42,167 bases of DNA from Pseudomonadota bacterium (GCA_021325355.1 JAJPHI010000010.1:1-42167); one strand, 5' to 3'. Counted from the stretch's first letter, positions 23,349 to 32,309 are shown. Made by a program: numbers and translations. Notes: generated by a model not told the origin, from the sequence alone.

Positions 23349-24480
23349 TCAGGCGGTCGCGGCTTCCGCGTCGCGGCGCCGCACGCCCATCAGGTAAGCC
23401 TCGATGAACTGGTCGATATCGCCATCCAGCACCGCCGCGGTGTTGCCGACTTCGACACCGGTGCGATGGTCCTTGACCATCTGGTAGGGATGCAGGACGT
23501 AGGAGCGGATCTGACTGCCCCAGGCGATATCCTTTTTTTCCTTGCTGAACTTTTCCAGTTCCTCGCGTTTTTTGCGCTGCTCGAGCTCGAACAGCCGCGC
23601 CCGCAGAATCTTCATCGCCATCGCCCGATTCTTGTGCTGCGAGCGTTCGTTCTGACAGGTCACCACGATACCGGTCGGGAGATGCGTGAAACGCACCGCC
23701 GAATCGGTTTTGTTGACGTGCTGACCGCCCGCCCCTGACGCGCGAAACGTATCGATCCGCAGGTCCGCCGGATTGATCACCACCTCGACCTTGTCGTCGA
23801 TCGCCGGAAAGACGAACACCGACGCGAACGAGGTATGACGACGGGCATTGGCGTCGAACGGCGAGATGCGCACCAGCCGATGGATCCCCGCTTCAGCCTT
23901 AAGGTAGCCGTAGGCGTAATCACCCTCGACCTCGAAGGTCGCATTCTTGATACCAGCGCCGTCGCCCGGTTGCAGGTCGGCGATTTCGCTCTTGAAGCCG
24001 TGCCGCTCGGCCCAGCGGAGATACAACCGCAGCAGCATCTCGGCCCAGTCCTGCGCTTCGGTGCCGCCGGCTCCCGGATGAATTGTCACGATCGCGCCCA
24101 GGCGATCGTATTCGCCACCGAGCATCACCTGGAGTTCCTGACGCTCCAGCTCGGCGCGCGCCGAGGTCAATGATCGGGCGGTTTCATGAGCCGCTTCGGA
24201 CTCCTCGGCGCCCTCCTCTTCGGCCATCGTGAAGAAAAGTCGCGCTTCCTCGATCGCTTTGCGCAGCTTGTCGTAACCGGCAAGCTGCGCGCGGATCCGG
24301 TCCTGTTCGCGCAGCGTGGTCTGCGCCGCTTCGGGCCGCTCCCAAAAATCCGCCCTGGCGGATTGTTCCTCGAGCTCGGTCAGGCGTGCGGTCTGGGTGG
24401 CGACGTCAAAGACGCCTCCCGAGCCCTTCGCAGCGGGCCTCGAGGTCGAGTAATTGTTCGCGCATTTCCGCCAAGGTCAT
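23349..24480 (-). CDS. prfB: Peptide chain release factor 2, expressed by programmed +1 frameshift
   Basis: RF2 reads stop codons UGA and UAA and releases the finished peptide. The gene is in two frames. Frame one starts at 24480 ([20 protein letters not shown] then GRRL) behind AGGAG and hits TGA at 24408-24406 after 24 codons. The second frame resumes at GAC (24407) and runs to 23349, giving 376 residues in all. The recoding site GGG AGG CGT CTT TGA C copies the E. coli arrangement of internal Shine-Dalgarno, CTT slip codon and UGA-C. The body has the RF2 tripeptide SPF ([12 protein letters not shown]) and the catalytic GGQ ([17 protein letters not shown]). Low RF2 favours frameshifting, so the gene autoregulates. 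Confidence 0.95.
24405..24420 (-). promoter_or_regulatory. prfB programmed +1 frameshift signal
   Basis: On the minus strand the bases are GGGAGG (24420-24415), CGT, CTT (24411-24409), TGA (24408-24406), with C at 24405. The internal Shine-Dalgarno is 3 bases from the slip codon, the same spacing as in E. coli prfB. Slippage from CUU to UUU places the ribosome in the GAC frame. Confidence 0.93.
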
Positions 24481-24565
24481 CGGCCGGATCTCCTGAACTG
24501 TCGCTGCACTCGATCTTACGGCAAATCCGCAGGTACCGGAACCTGCCGCACCGGCACCACCATGA

Positions 24566-24850
24566 TCAGGCCTTTTTCTTGAACAGGGCTTCGAGTTTAG
24601 TGCGAGCATCCGCGGCCGCCGGCGGCGTCCGTAGCGCCCGCTTCGAGGGCGCGAAGTAGTCGCAGAGGTTGGCGCGATCCTTGTCAACGACGCGCGGCGC
24701 CTGCGTTTCGCGGCACTGATTGTTGTACCGAAGATCGTAGAATTCGCAGTTGAGGCAGACATGGAGCGGCCCATCGCAGCGCGCGCAGCGATCTCGAAAA
24801 CCGACGCGCTCGATCACCTCGACGGCGCTACCGCAATGAAAACAATTCAT
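24566..24850 (-). CDS. Zinc-ribbon protein, hypothetical
   Basis: A 94-residue cytoplasmic protein with four paired Cys motifs: CFHCG (residues 3-6), CARC, CLNC and single Cys at NQCRE and NLCDYF. It looks like a double zinc-ribbon of a conserved but unnamed family seen in delta-type bacteria (pattern N-C-F-x-C-G ... R-D-x-C ... VCLNC-x-FYD ... C-R-E ... R-A-N-x-CDYF). The C-terminus is Lys-rich. The role is unknown, possibly nucleic-acid binding. It is upstream of prfB on the same strand (85 bp) and divergent from xerC. Confidence 0.78.
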   Translation of the reverse strand: MNCFHCGSAVEVIERVGFRDRCARCDGPLHVCLNCEFYDLRYNNQCRETQAPRVVDKDRANLCDYFAPSKRALRTPPAAADARTKLEALFKKKA

Positions 24851-24964
24851 CTTCCCGCAGCCTTGCTTTCCGGCATCTTCGCCGCATTCACCTCGATACG
24901 AAAATGCAGCATCGCATCCCCATAGCCGGTATTGTAGTCCCCGGAGCAGGCGGAGGCGGCAAGG

Positions 24965-25867
24965 ATGGTCGGGGAAATTGCGCAATTCATTTCCGCGATG
25001 CGCGGGGCGGCGCGCGCGGCACAAAATACGGTCGACGCCTATCGGCGCGACCTCGCGGACTTCCACGGTTATCTCGCGAGTCGGCGCCGCGGTGACGACG
25101 AACTCGGCGAACCCATCGACGTGGAAAGCATCTCAGCCGACCACGTGCGCGATTATCTCGCCTTCCTGATGAAGGCCAACGCTTCGCGCGCGACCATCCA
25201 GCGCCGCCTGTTCGCGATCAAGGCCTTCTTTCGCTGGCGCGAGGGCCTCACCGGCCATCCCAACCCGGCGCGGGCAATCCGTTCGCCGAAACTCGAAAAG
25301 CGCCTGCCTCAGGTGCTTGGCGAGGATGCCGTCGTGGATCTGATCGAAAGCGAGACGCAGACCACCGCCGCGGGATTGCGCGACCGCGCGATTCTCGAAG
25401 TGCTCTACTCGACCGGGATTCGCGTCAGCGAGCTCACGGCATTGTGCTGGCGCGACGTCGATACCGAACTCGGGATGGTGATGGTGCGCGCGGGCAAGGG
25501 CAACAAGGACCGCCTGATCCCGATCGGCGAACCCGCCCTGGACGCCTTGATGGCGTGGCGGGCGGCGATGCCGGTCGCCTGGTCGCTCGACGGACCGGTT
25601 ATCACGAATCTGCGCGGCGGACGTCTGACCAGCCGCTCGGTACAGAAGATCGTCGAGCGCCGGCTGCGCAGCTCGGGACTCGACGTCGCGCTGAGTCCGC
25701 ATGGACTCCGTCACAGCTTCGCCACCCATTTGCTCAACGCCGGCGCCGACCTGCGCGCAATCCAGGAGATGCTCGGCCATTCGAGCCTTGCCACGACGCA
25801 GCGCTATACTCATGTCAACGTGCGTCATCTGAAAGAGGTTTACCGTCGTGCCCATCCGCGAGCCTGA
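24965..25867 (+). CDS. xerC: Tyrosine recombinase XerC
   Basis: A 300-residue site-specific recombinase of the XerC/D type, which resolves chromosome dimers at dif. The N-terminal core-binding SAM-like domain (1-105) is followed by the catalytic domain with Arg 153 (STGIRVSEL), Lys 178 (AGKGNKDR), His 246 and Arg 249 (HGLRHSF), His 272 ([10 protein letters not shown]) and nucleophile Tyr 281 (RYTHV). Standard length and no neighbouring integration module argue for the housekeeping enzyme, not an integrase. It overlaps hslV by 20 bases, a conserved xerC-hslV order known from Bacillus and other lineages. The purine-rich GGAGGCGGCAAGG precedes the ATG. Confidence 0.88.
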   Translation: MVGEIAQFISAMRGAARAAQNTVDAYRRDLADFHGYLASRRRGDDELGEPIDVESISADHVRDYLAFLMKANASRATIQRRLFAIKAFFRWREGLTGHPNPARAIRSPKLEKRLPQVLGEDAVVDLIESETQTTAAGLRDRAILEVLYSTGIRVSELTALCWRDVDTELGMVMVRAGKGNKDRLIPIGEPALDALMAWRAAMPVAWSLDGPVITNLRGGRLTSRSVQKIVERRLRSSGLDVALSPHGLRHSFATHLLNAGADLRAIQEMLGHSSLATTQRYTHVNVRHLKEVYRRAHPRA

Positions 25868-26411
25868 AGAGTCTCCGACCCGCGTGCGTTCCACCACGAT
25901 TCTCTGCGTGCGTCATCTCGGCAAGGTCGTGATGGCGGGCGATGGTCAGGTCACCGTCGGCCCGACCATCATGAAGCGGGGGGCGCGCAAAGTGCGCCGG
26001 CTCCATCACGACGCGGTGCTCGCCGGTTTCGCCGGATCGACCGCCGATGCGCTGACCCTGTTCGACAAGTTCGAGAGCAACCTGCAGGAATTCAATGGCA
26101 ATCTGCGCCGCGCCGCCGTCGAGATGGCCAAGGACTGGCGGACCGACCGCGTCCTCCGACGGCTCGAAGCGATGCTGATCGTCGCCGATGCCGAGAGTTC
26201 GCTGCTGATCTCCGGCGCGGGCGACGTGATCGAACCCGACGACGGCCTGATTGCGATCGGTTCCGGCGGCAACTATGCCCTGGCCGCCGCGCGCGCCCTG
26301 CTGCGCGCCGGTAAGGATTTATCCGCGCGGCAAATCGCCGAGCACGCGATGGCAATCGCGGCCGAGATCTGCATTTATACCAACGACAATTTTGTCGTCG
26401 AAGAACTCTAG
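25848..26411 (+). CDS. hslV: ATP-dependent protease peptidase subunit HslV (ClpQ)
   Basis: A 187-residue proteasome-like peptidase that forms a double hexamer and works with the unfoldase HslU. The catalytic N-terminal Thr lies in [10 protein letters not shown] (Thr 16 of this start, exposed after removal of a short propeptide). Other family blocks are [76 protein letters not shown] and [14 protein letters not shown]. The GTG start at 25848 has AGAGG upstream inside xerC; a second GTG at 25884 would give a shorter propeptide. HslU, normally next, is absent: a GST-like gene follows 80 bp later. Confidence 0.92.
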   Translation: MPIREPEESPTRVRSTTILCVRHLGKVVMAGDGQVTVGPTIMKRGARKVRRLHHDAVLAGFAGSTADALTLFDKFESNLQEFNGNLRRAAVEMAKDWRTDRVLRRLEAMLIVADAESSLLISGAGDVIEPDDGLIAIGSGGNYALAAARALLRAGKDLSARQIAEHAMAIAAEICIYTNDNFVVEEL

Positions 26412-26491
26412 TTTGAAAGGCGGTCCACCGTCGCGCCCCGCGACGCTCGCGCGGGCCGCGATCGCATCCTGAGTCCCCTGGGAGGCTAAAG

Positions 26492-27271
26492 ATGGCGCAG
26501 TACGTCGAAGTGGAAGATGCAATGAAGATGTCGGGCTTGCGGGTCGTGCTCTCACCCGGCGTGCCGGGCCCCTGGAGCGAGTCGGCCAAAGGTATCCTGC
26601 ACGTCAAGCGCCTGCCCTACGTCAAGGTCCGCCAGAACGTCGGCGGGACCAACGAGCCGCTGCGCCGATGGACCGCTCAGGAAACCGCACCGGCCTTCGT
26701 CTACAACGATGAGCGGCCGCGCAGCCTCTGGAACGATCAACTCTATCTGGTCGAACGGCTCGCGCCGACCCCGCCGCTGATTCCGGCAAAGGTCGAGGAG
26801 CGGGTGCGGATGTTCGGACTGGCCAACGAATTATGCGGCGAGAACGGCTTCGGATGGTCGCGGCGCCTGATGCTGATCCATAGCCGGCTGAGCGATCCGA
26901 ACGCACCCGAGGCCGCGCGCAAAGGCGCTGAATACCTCGGCCGCAAGTACGACTACTCGGCCGCCGCGGCGGCGGGTGCAGCGCGCCGCTGCGCCGACGT
27001 GATCGAGATCTTCGCACGCCAACTGGCGCTCCAGCGCGAACGGGGCAGCCGTTTCCTCGTCGGCGAGGAGCTTTCGGCAGTTGACATCTATTGGGCTTGC
27101 TTTGCCGCGCTGCTTCAGCCGTTGCCTGATGAATTGTGCCCGATGCCGCGCGGCTTTAGGCAGATGTACACCTGCAATGACCCGACGATCATGGGCGCGC
27201 TAACGCCGGCGCTCTTGGAGCATCGCGACTTCATCTACCGCGAATATCTGGAGTTGCCGGTTGATCTCTAG
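26492..27271 (+). CDS. Glutathione S-transferase-like protein
   Basis: A 259-residue protein with a thioredoxin-like N-terminal half and a helical GST C-terminal domain, seen best in SRFLVGEELSAVDIYWACFA (the N-capping and hydrophobic-staple region). The N-terminal part contains KRLPYVKVRQNVGGTNEPLR and TAPAFVYNDERPRSLWNDQL, resembling a GST G-site region but without a clear catalytic Ser/Cys/Tyr. The substrate is unknown; detoxification or an isomerase step is possible. GGGAGG lies 5 bases before the ATG. It stands alone after hslV. Confidence 0.72.
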   Translation: MAQYVEVEDAMKMSGLRVVLSPGVPGPWSESAKGILHVKRLPYVKVRQNVGGTNEPLRRWTAQETAPAFVYNDERPRSLWNDQLYLVERLAPTPPLIPAKVEERVRMFGLANELCGENGFGWSRRLMLIHSRLSDPNAPEAARKGAEYLGRKYDYSAAAAAGAARRCADVIEIFARQLALQRERGSRFLVGEELSAVDIYWACFAALLQPLPDELCPMPRGFRQMYTCNDPTIMGALTPALLEHRDFIYREYLELPVDL

Positions 27272-27304
27272 ATTCGGACGGCCGGCCCGCTTTCACCCGA
27301 CGTT

Positions 27305-27904
27305 TCAGCGGTTGGCGGCAGCCAGATAGTAGCGGGCGTAAGCCAGCCGCTGAAGCGCCGTGGCAATTTCAAGGACGGCGTACAGGCAACACAGCACCAC
27401 GCCCCAGCCCGGCACGAGGGCTACGAGAATGAAGAAGATGAACGCCTCGCTGCGTTCGACGATTCCCGGCGGATAGTGAATCAGCTTATCGCCCGCTTCC
27501 AGGGCCGCGCCGGTCGCCATAAAGGCGGTGATATTGACGTACCAGGTCGCGAGCACGAACGTGCCCGCCAGTTGCAAGTACGGACGGGCCCACATCAGAC
27601 CGATCAGCACGGCAGCCTCGACCACGCGATCGAGCGTCAGGTCAAGGATTCCGCCCCAGGCGCTCGCGGTCTCAAAGGTCCGCGCCAGCGTGCCATCGAC
27701 GGCATCGAGGATGCCGCTTAAGCCGAGCGCCAGAATCCCTGGCAGCACCCACCCCTTCGCGAAGAAGAATCCGGCGAGCGCGCCGACCATCGCGCCGGCG
27801 ACCGTGGCCTGATTGGCACGAATCCTGATCATGTGAAGCCGCCGCGCCAGTTCCCGTTGAAGCCTGAGCACGGGCGGTGAGCTTCCCAACTTCTGATCGA
27901 TCAT
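27305..27904 (-). CDS. CDP-alcohol phosphatidyltransferase family protein
   Basis: A 199-residue inner-membrane enzyme that moves a phosphatidyl group from CDP-diacylglycerol (or similar) to an alcohol such as glycerol phosphate, inositol or serine. The full signature DGxxARx8GxxxDxxxD is present: Asp 70-Gly 71, Ala 74-Arg 75, Gly 84, Asp 88 and Asp 92 (DAVDGTLAR ... GGILDLTLD). Several hydrophobic segments follow. The acceptor cannot be told from sequence. The longer upstream frame overlaps the divergent HAD gene, so the ATG at 27904 is used, although its ribosome site is weak. Confidence 0.85.
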   Translation of the reverse strand: MIDQKLGSSPPVLRLQRELARRLHMIRIRANQATVAGAMVGALAGFFFAKGWVLPGILALGLSGILDAVDGTLARTFETASAWGGILDLTLDRVVEAAVLIGLMWARPYLQLAGTFVLATWYVNITAFMATGAALEAGDKLIHYPPGIVERSEAFIFFILVALVPGWGVVLCCLYAVLEIATALQRLAYARYYLAAANR

Positions 27905-27961
27905 GGCGACCGCTAGCGTAGCCGCTTTATGGTTGAATGCACGAGGATCGTAGCGCTGACA

Positions 27962-28690
27962 ATGAAGCCCCTTACTCCTTTGGTCTTTGCCACCGACTAT
28001 GACGGGACTCTGGCGCTGAACGGCCGCGTCGGCGCAACGACGATGGCGGCGCTGGAGCGCCTGAAACGTGCCGGCTTCAGGCTGATCCTGATCTCCGGTC
28101 GCCAGTTGGATGATCTCGCGACGGTCTTCGACGGTCAGGAAATCTTCGACCGCCTGATTCTCGAAAATGGCGCGCTGCTGCACGTTCCCAAATCCAAGCA
28201 GAGCAAACGGCTCGGTACACCGCCGCCGCCCGCCTTTGCCGAAGCTTTGCGCAAGGCGGGCGTGAGTCGGCTCAATTGCGGCGAGGTGATCGTCGCGACC
28301 TGGCGGCCCTACGAAACGATAGTGTTCGAAACGATCGCGCGCATGCGACTCGATCTGCAGGTCATTTTCAATAAAGACGCCGTGATGATCCTGCCGCCCG
28401 GCATCAATAAGGCGAGCGGTCTGCGGGCCGCACTAGACGATCTCGGCGCTTCGCCGAGCGCTACCGTCGGTGTCGGCGATGCCGAGAACGATCTGGATTT
28501 TCTGCGGCTCTGCGGCTTCTCGGCGGCGGTCGCGAACGCCTTGCCCGAAGTCAAGCAGGCGGTTGACTACACGGCGCAGCGCGACCACGGCGCCGGCGTC
28601 GAAGAGCTGGTCGAGCACATCTTGTCGGGTCAGGCCGGCAGGCGCTTCGTTCCGGCCGGCGCCCGGGAGCGTCCCAAGACTCAGGAATAG
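27962..28690 (+). CDS. HAD-superfamily phosphatase (Cof-type)
   Basis: A 242-residue hydrolase with all HAD motifs: I, DYDGTLA (Asp 12 nucleophile, Asp 14 acid/base); II, LISGR; III, the Lys in GINKASGL; IV, GVGDAENDLDFL. A C2-type cap lies between motifs II and III (about residues 80-155). Cof-type HADs dephosphorylate sugar phosphates or nucleotides; the substrate is not clear. Both possible ATGs (27929 and 27962) lack a good Shine-Dalgarno. The second was chosen because family members start close to the DYDGT motif. It overlaps the 3-prime end of the convergent SDR gene by 10 bases. Confidence 0.82.
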   Translation: MKPLTPLVFATDYDGTLALNGRVGATTMAALERLKRAGFRLILISGRQLDDLATVFDGQEIFDRLILENGALLHVPKSKQSKRLGTPPPPAFAEALRKAGVSRLNCGEVIVATWRPYETIVFETIARMRLDLQVIFNKDAVMILPPGINKASGLRAALDDLGASPSATVGVGDAENDLDFLRLCGFSAAVANALPEVKQAVDYTAQRDHGAGVEELVEHILSGQAGRRFVPAGARERPKTQE

Positions 28691-29568
28691 CGCATCTGCC
28701 GCAGGTCCGAGAGCAGATCCGGCCCGGTTGGATGCCATCCAAGCTGCTCCCGAGTCCAGGCGCTCGACGCCGGTTGATCATATCCGGCAAACGCGGCGAA
28801 CCAGCCGAAATGCGATGCCGCCTGCTCGGGTGGAACGGCGACCACCGGCACGTTGAGGCCGCGACCGATCGTCTCGGCGATCGTGCGTAGGGGCACGCCC
28901 TCTTCGGCGACGGCGTGATAGACGGCTCCGGGCTGACTCTTTTCGAGGACGAGTCGGTAGAGCTGAGCGGTATCGCTCAGATGGGCCGCGGCCCAGCGGT
29001 TGCTCCCGTCGCCAACATAGGCCGAGACCCCTTTTTCACGCGCGAGTTGGATCAGCACCGTAACCAGTCCCTGTTTGACCGTGTCGTGCACCTGGGGAAG
29101 TCTCACGATCGCGACGCGAGCGCCTCTCGCGGCCGCCGCCGCCGCAGCCTCTTCGGACGCCGCCCGCGGAATCAGCTTCGAGCTGGCCGGCGGATCACTT
29201 TCCACACAGGCACGACCGGCGGCGCCGACAATCATCACGCCCGAGGTCACGACCAGCGGCCGTGCGGAGCCCGCCAACACCTCGCCGAGAGCCTCGATCA
29301 CGTTCCGATCGTCCTCGCAACGCGCGGCATACCGGGAGAAGTCGTGGTTGAAGGCCAGATGAATCACGGCGTCGGATTGATCCGCGCCGCGCCTGAGGCT
29401 CTCGAGATCCTCCAGGTCGCCGCGATGGACCACGGCACCCGCCGCGGCCAGCGTCCGCGCTCCCGCATCGCTGCGCGCCAGCCCCAAAACCTGATGGCCC
29501 GCGCGGATCAGATCGGGCACCAGCGCGGAACCGATAAAGCCGGTCGCGCCCGTGACGAAGACTCGCAT
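28681..29568 (-). CDS. NAD-dependent epimerase/dehydratase (extended SDR)
   Basis: A 295-residue Rossmann-fold oxidoreductase with the NAD(P) motif VTGATGFIGSALVPDL at residues 5-20 and the middle motif SDAVIHLAFNHD. The usual catalytic YxxxK is replaced in the region reading LIPRAASEEAAAA, so it belongs to an atypical subgroup and may not catalyse standard epimerisation. The C-terminal part (GWHPTGPDLLSDL) is as in sugar-nucleotide-like SDRs. AGGAG lies 7 bases upstream of ATG 29568. It is divergent from the amidohydrolase at 29689. Confidence 0.82.
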   Translation of the reverse strand: MRVFVTGATGFIGSALVPDLIRAGHQVLGLARSDAGARTLAAAGAVVHRGDLEDLESLRRGADQSDAVIHLAFNHDFSRYAARCEDDRNVIEALGEVLAGSARPLVVTSGVMIVGAAGRACVESDPPASSKLIPRAASEEAAAAAAARGARVAIVRLPQVHDTVKQGLVTVLIQLAREKGVSAYVGDGSNRWAAAHLSDTAQLYRLVLEKSQPGAVYHAVAEEGVPLRTIAETIGRGLNVPVVAVPPEQAASHFGWFAAFAGYDQPASSAWTREQLGWHPTGPDLLSDLRQMRYS

Positions 29569-29688
29569 ATGCTTGCTCCTGTGCGATGGTGTCGCCGCCG
29601 CGCCGTCGAGGCGGTGATGGTGCTGCTTCGCGCAGAACCAGAGTTTCGCGGTAAGCTCGTTCAAACATACCATGCGGGAGCCGCTCAT

Positions 29689-30492
29689 ATGGAAATTGTC
29701 GACGCACAGGTCCATGCCAATCATCGCGGGCTCGATCAATCGATCGCCATCATGGATGCCGTCGGGGTCAACGCCGCGGTGATCGACGTCTGGCCGCCGG
29801 TGCGGACCAAAACGGCCGACGGCGTGATGCGTTTTGAATATCCGTTCGCGGAGGAGGCGGTCGAGCGATTTCCGCAGCGGTTCGCCTATGTCGCGCGTTT
29901 CGATCCCAACGATCCGGAGCTCGACAATCTGATGGCGGACCTGCGCCGGAAGCCCGGCCGGCTGTGCGTACGGATTGCCTCAGGTTTCGATTTCAAGCTG
30001 CTGCAGCAAGGTGGTGGGCACGAAAAAATTCTCGCCGCCGCCGGCCGCCATCGCGTGCCCATCATGATCTATCCCGGCGACTACCATGCGACCCTCCAGA
30101 AATACGTCAAAGGTTTCCCCGACACGCAGTTCATCATCGATCATGTCGGCATGGGCGTGGATCGACCGTCGCTGCCGAGTCAGCTCGAACAGACGATTGA
30201 TCAGCTAATCAGCTACGCGAAGTATCCGCATGTGGCGGTCAAATGGGGACATGCGCCGCGTCTTTCGCGCGAGGCTTTCCCTTACCGGGATTTGCTCCAG
30301 CAGCTCGGTCGGGTGATCGAGGCTTTCGGCGCGAAACGGATCATGTGGGCCAGCGATTACACGGTCACGACCGACCACCATACGTACGCCGAATCGTTGT
30401 TCTGTATCCGTTGCGCAGATCAGCTATCCGCCCCCGACAAGGAGTGGCTCCTCGGCCGGTCGGCGCGGGCGATCCTCGGCTGGATGGGATGA
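29689..30492 (+). CDS. Amidohydrolase family protein (PF04909), short form
   Basis: A 267-residue TIM-barrel metallo-hydrolase, shorter than the other family members in the window. It has the N-terminal metal motif VDAQVHANHRGLDQS, PIMIYPGDYHATLQKYVKG, FIIDHVGMG, KWGHAPRLS and a C-terminal WASDYTVTTDHHTYAES with the catalytic Asp. It is related to lactonase-type 2-pyrone-4,6-dicarboxylate hydrolases. GGGAG lies 8 bases before the ATG at 29689. The very long in-frame extension upstream (to 28915) lies antisense to the SDR gene and is not real. A G/C hairpin follows at 30546-30571. Confidence 0.8.
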   Translation: MEIVDAQVHANHRGLDQSIAIMDAVGVNAAVIDVWPPVRTKTADGVMRFEYPFAEEAVERFPQRFAYVARFDPNDPELDNLMADLRRKPGRLCVRIASGFDFKLLQQGGGHEKILAAAGRHRVPIMIYPGDYHATLQKYVKGFPDTQFIIDHVGMGVDRPSLPSQLEQTIDQLISYAKYPHVAVKWGHAPRLSREAFPYRDLLQQLGRVIEAFGAKRIMWASDYTVTTDHHTYAESLFCIRCADQLSAPDKEWLLGRSARAILGWMG

Positions 30493-30545
30493 ACGGCGAA
30501 GCGGGATGCGGGCGGTGACTCGATTCCTGCACCGATCGGCCGGCT

Positions 30546-30571
30546 AGCCCGTGGGTCGCCCCCCGCGGGCT
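30546..30571 (+). terminator. Hairpin after the short amidohydrolase gene
   Basis: AGCCCGTGGG (30546-30555) pairs with CCCGCGGGCT (30562-30571) with one G-T wobble and a 6-base loop. Only TT follows, so it is a weak intrinsic terminator at best. Confidence 0.5.
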
Positions 30572-30603
30572 TGATGCGAGCGCCATCGGACCAAGCTTAA
30601 TTC

Positions 30604-30963
30604 GTGAGCAAGATGAAAAAGATACGATTTCTGTGGAAATCAACTTGCAGCACCTGCCGCAACGCCAGAAGTTTCCTGCGCGATGAGCTCAAGGTCGAAC
30701 TCGACGAGCGCGACTACGCGAAGACTCCGCTAAGCCGCGCCGAACTCGCGGAGCTGTTCGCCGGACACGACCCCCGCGAGTACATCAACCCGAAGAGTCC
30801 CGCCTTCAAGCAGCTTGGTCTGAAAGGCCGGGAACTCACGACGGACGAAGCACTCGACCTCATGACGCGCGAGCCCAATCTGATCAAACGTCCGTTGATC
30901 ATCAGTGGTAAGACGCGGATTGCCGGGTTCGACCGCGAAGCTTTGCGCAAAGCGTTTGGCTAA
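30604..30963 (+). CDS. ArsC/Spx-family thioredoxin-fold protein
   Basis: A 119-residue protein of the arsenate reductase ArsC / YffB / Spx family. It carries a CSTC motif (STCSTCRNARSFL) near the N-terminus, where ArsC-type reductases have a single catalytic Cys, plus LSRAELAELFAGHDPREYIN and the C-terminal LIKRPLIISGKTRIAGFD, the family's conserved RP-cis loop. It may reduce arsenate or act as a glutathione-linked reductase. The start could be GTG 30604 or ATG 30613; neither has a strong Shine-Dalgarno. No ars operon neighbours are present. Confidence 0.8.
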   Translation: MSKMKKIRFLWKSTCSTCRNARSFLRDELKVELDERDYAKTPLSRAELAELFAGHDPREYINPKSPAFKQLGLKGRELTTDEALDLMTREPNLIKRPLIISGKTRIAGFDREALRKAFG

Positions 30964-31055
30964 TTGCGCGGAAGTTTCGGCGCGGGAGTTGAGCCGCCGA
31001 TTCGCTCCCCGATCGTATGCCGCGACGGCGCGACGCCGCTTTGGCGAAGTGCCGG

Positions 31056-31421
31056 CTACGCCGCTTTAACAAAATGATTGATGAGCCGCTCGAGCTTCTG
31101 CACGTCCACCGGCTTGTAGAGCACCGCCCGCGCGCCGGACGCCCGGGCCTGCTCGCCAACTTCCGACGAGGCGGTCATGATGACGACCGGGATCCGCGCG
31201 AGCTCGCTATTCTTGCGAAGTTCGTTCAAGAAGCTCCATCCGTCCATAATCGGCATCGCGAGGTCGGAAAGAATCAGCGCGGGTCTTTCATCAGCCCTGA
31301 TGAGGCAATCGAGGGCGTCGGCGCCGTCATGGGCGCGTTCTACCTGATGGCCGAAACTGCTCAGAATTTCTGCCAGTACTTGGGAAAGGTCGGGATCGTC
31401 TTCTACAACGAGGATGAACAA
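31056..31421 (-). CDS. Single-domain response regulator (CheY-like receiver)
   Basis: A 121-residue stand-alone receiver domain. The acidic pocket is EDD (residues 7-9), the phospho-acceptor Asp 53 is in LSDLAMP, switch Thr 83 is in IMTASS and Lys 103 is in LYKPVD. There is no output domain, so it acts by protein interaction or as a phosphorelay intermediate. Start codon TTG at 31421; upstream the frame closes with TGA, so this is the only start, although its ribosome site is weak. No histidine kinase is nearby. It is divergent from the universal stress gene. Confidence 0.85.
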   Translation of the reverse strand: MFILVVEDDPDLSQVLAEILSSFGHQVERAHDGADALDCLIRADERPALILSDLAMPIMDGWSFLNELRKNSELARIPVVIMTASSEVGEQARASGARAVLYKPVDVQKLERLINHFVKAA

Positions 31422-31660
31422 CGGGCGACTCAGTCAAAAAAAGGTTTACAAAATTTTCAGATAGCAAGAGCGATGCCATGCGATAATAAACGTTCCATTC
31501 TGCTGAGTTGGCCATTTCTGTGCGCCCCAAGCACTCTCATCGTAAATTTTTCCGGTTCCACGGTTTAAGGCAGGTTCATCCACCCCTTCCCGTATCCTTT
31601 GCTGCCGAGGCCGAACCGTGGGCTTGCTAGAAAAGCCGCGCCAAGCGTATCGTCTACAAC
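31422..31660. promoter_or_regulatory. Divergent intergenic region, response regulator / universal stress protein
   Basis: About 239 bp, locally AT-rich near 31430-31560, containing the promoters of both genes. No gene, RNA or clear operator is visible. Confidence 0.35.
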
Positions 31661-32146
31661 GTGCCGACCTTTAACAAGATTCTCGCCCCAACGGACTTCT
31701 CTGATGATTCAAAGCTAGCCTTGAGCTACGCTATCGCGCTGGCGCAAAAGTTCGGCGCAGAAGTGATCGTCGTCCATGTGGATCAGCCGCTGGCGCCGGT
31801 CATGATTGGTGATCTGAGTCCGGGCTTGGATATGGGCACGGTCAATCGCATTGCGGAAGAGCAGCGGCTGATGGCGTTAAAGGAACTCGATCAGGAGATC
31901 GTTCGCCTGCGCGATGCCGGCATCAAAGCGCGCAGCCTGATGAGGGTTGGCGCGCCCTTCCTCGAGATTATCCACGCGGCACAAAGCGAGAACGTTGACT
32001 TGATCGTGATGGGCACGCACGGACGCAGCGGTCTCGCACACGTGCTGATGGGCAGCGTGGCCGAACGTGTGGTCAACAAGGCGCCGTGCGCGGTCCTGAC
32101 CATCCGGCATCCCGACCGCAAGTTCAAGCATCCTCTCGACAAATAA
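31661..32146 (+). CDS. Universal stress protein (UspA family)
   Basis: A 161-residue soluble stress protein with the nucleotide-binding G-2X-G-9X-G-S signature at GTHGRSGLAHVLMGS. The N-terminal KILAPTDFSDDSKLALSYAI is typical of ATP-binding Usps. It is thought to help survival in starvation or oxidative stress. The start is GTG at 31661 without a strong ribosome site; M-P-T-F-N-K-I is the usual family N-terminus. Confidence 0.9.
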   Translation: MPTFNKILAPTDFSDDSKLALSYAIALAQKFGAEVIVVHVDQPLAPVMIGDLSPGLDMGTVNRIAEEQRLMALKELDQEIVRLRDAGIKARSLMRVGAPFLEIIHAAQSENVDLIVMGTHGRSGLAHVLMGSVAERVVNKAPCAVLTIRHPDRKFKHPLDK

Positions 32147-32231
32147 GTCGCGGCATGGCTCGGATCGGCTCGACGTGTCATCAGCGCCGCCGGATCGTCT
32201 CGCCGCTGCCGACGCCGCAGATCCGGTGGGG

Positions 32232-32250
32232 ATGCCGCTCGATGCGGCAT
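32232..32250 (+). other. Small hairpin in the universal-stress / dioxygenase gap
   Basis: ATGCCGC (32232-32238) pairs with GCGGCAT (32244-32250), loop TCGAT, followed by TTGTG. It might end the universal-stress transcript or be part of the dioxygenase leader. Confidence 0.4.
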
Positions 32251-32309
32251 TTGTGATATGCCGATATTGACGGCAGGGTGACGCGACGGCCCTGCTCGGG
32301 AGGTGCGCG

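Noticed and set aside
24965-25867. Tyrosine recombinase as a mobile-element integrase
   Set aside because: XerC-like length and xerC-hslV order indicate the housekeeping recombinase; no att-like repeats or cargo are found.
28915-29688. Long N-terminal extension of the amidohydrolase at 29689
   Set aside because: Lies antisense to the SDR gene; the true start is behind GGGAG, and the metal motif begins right after it.
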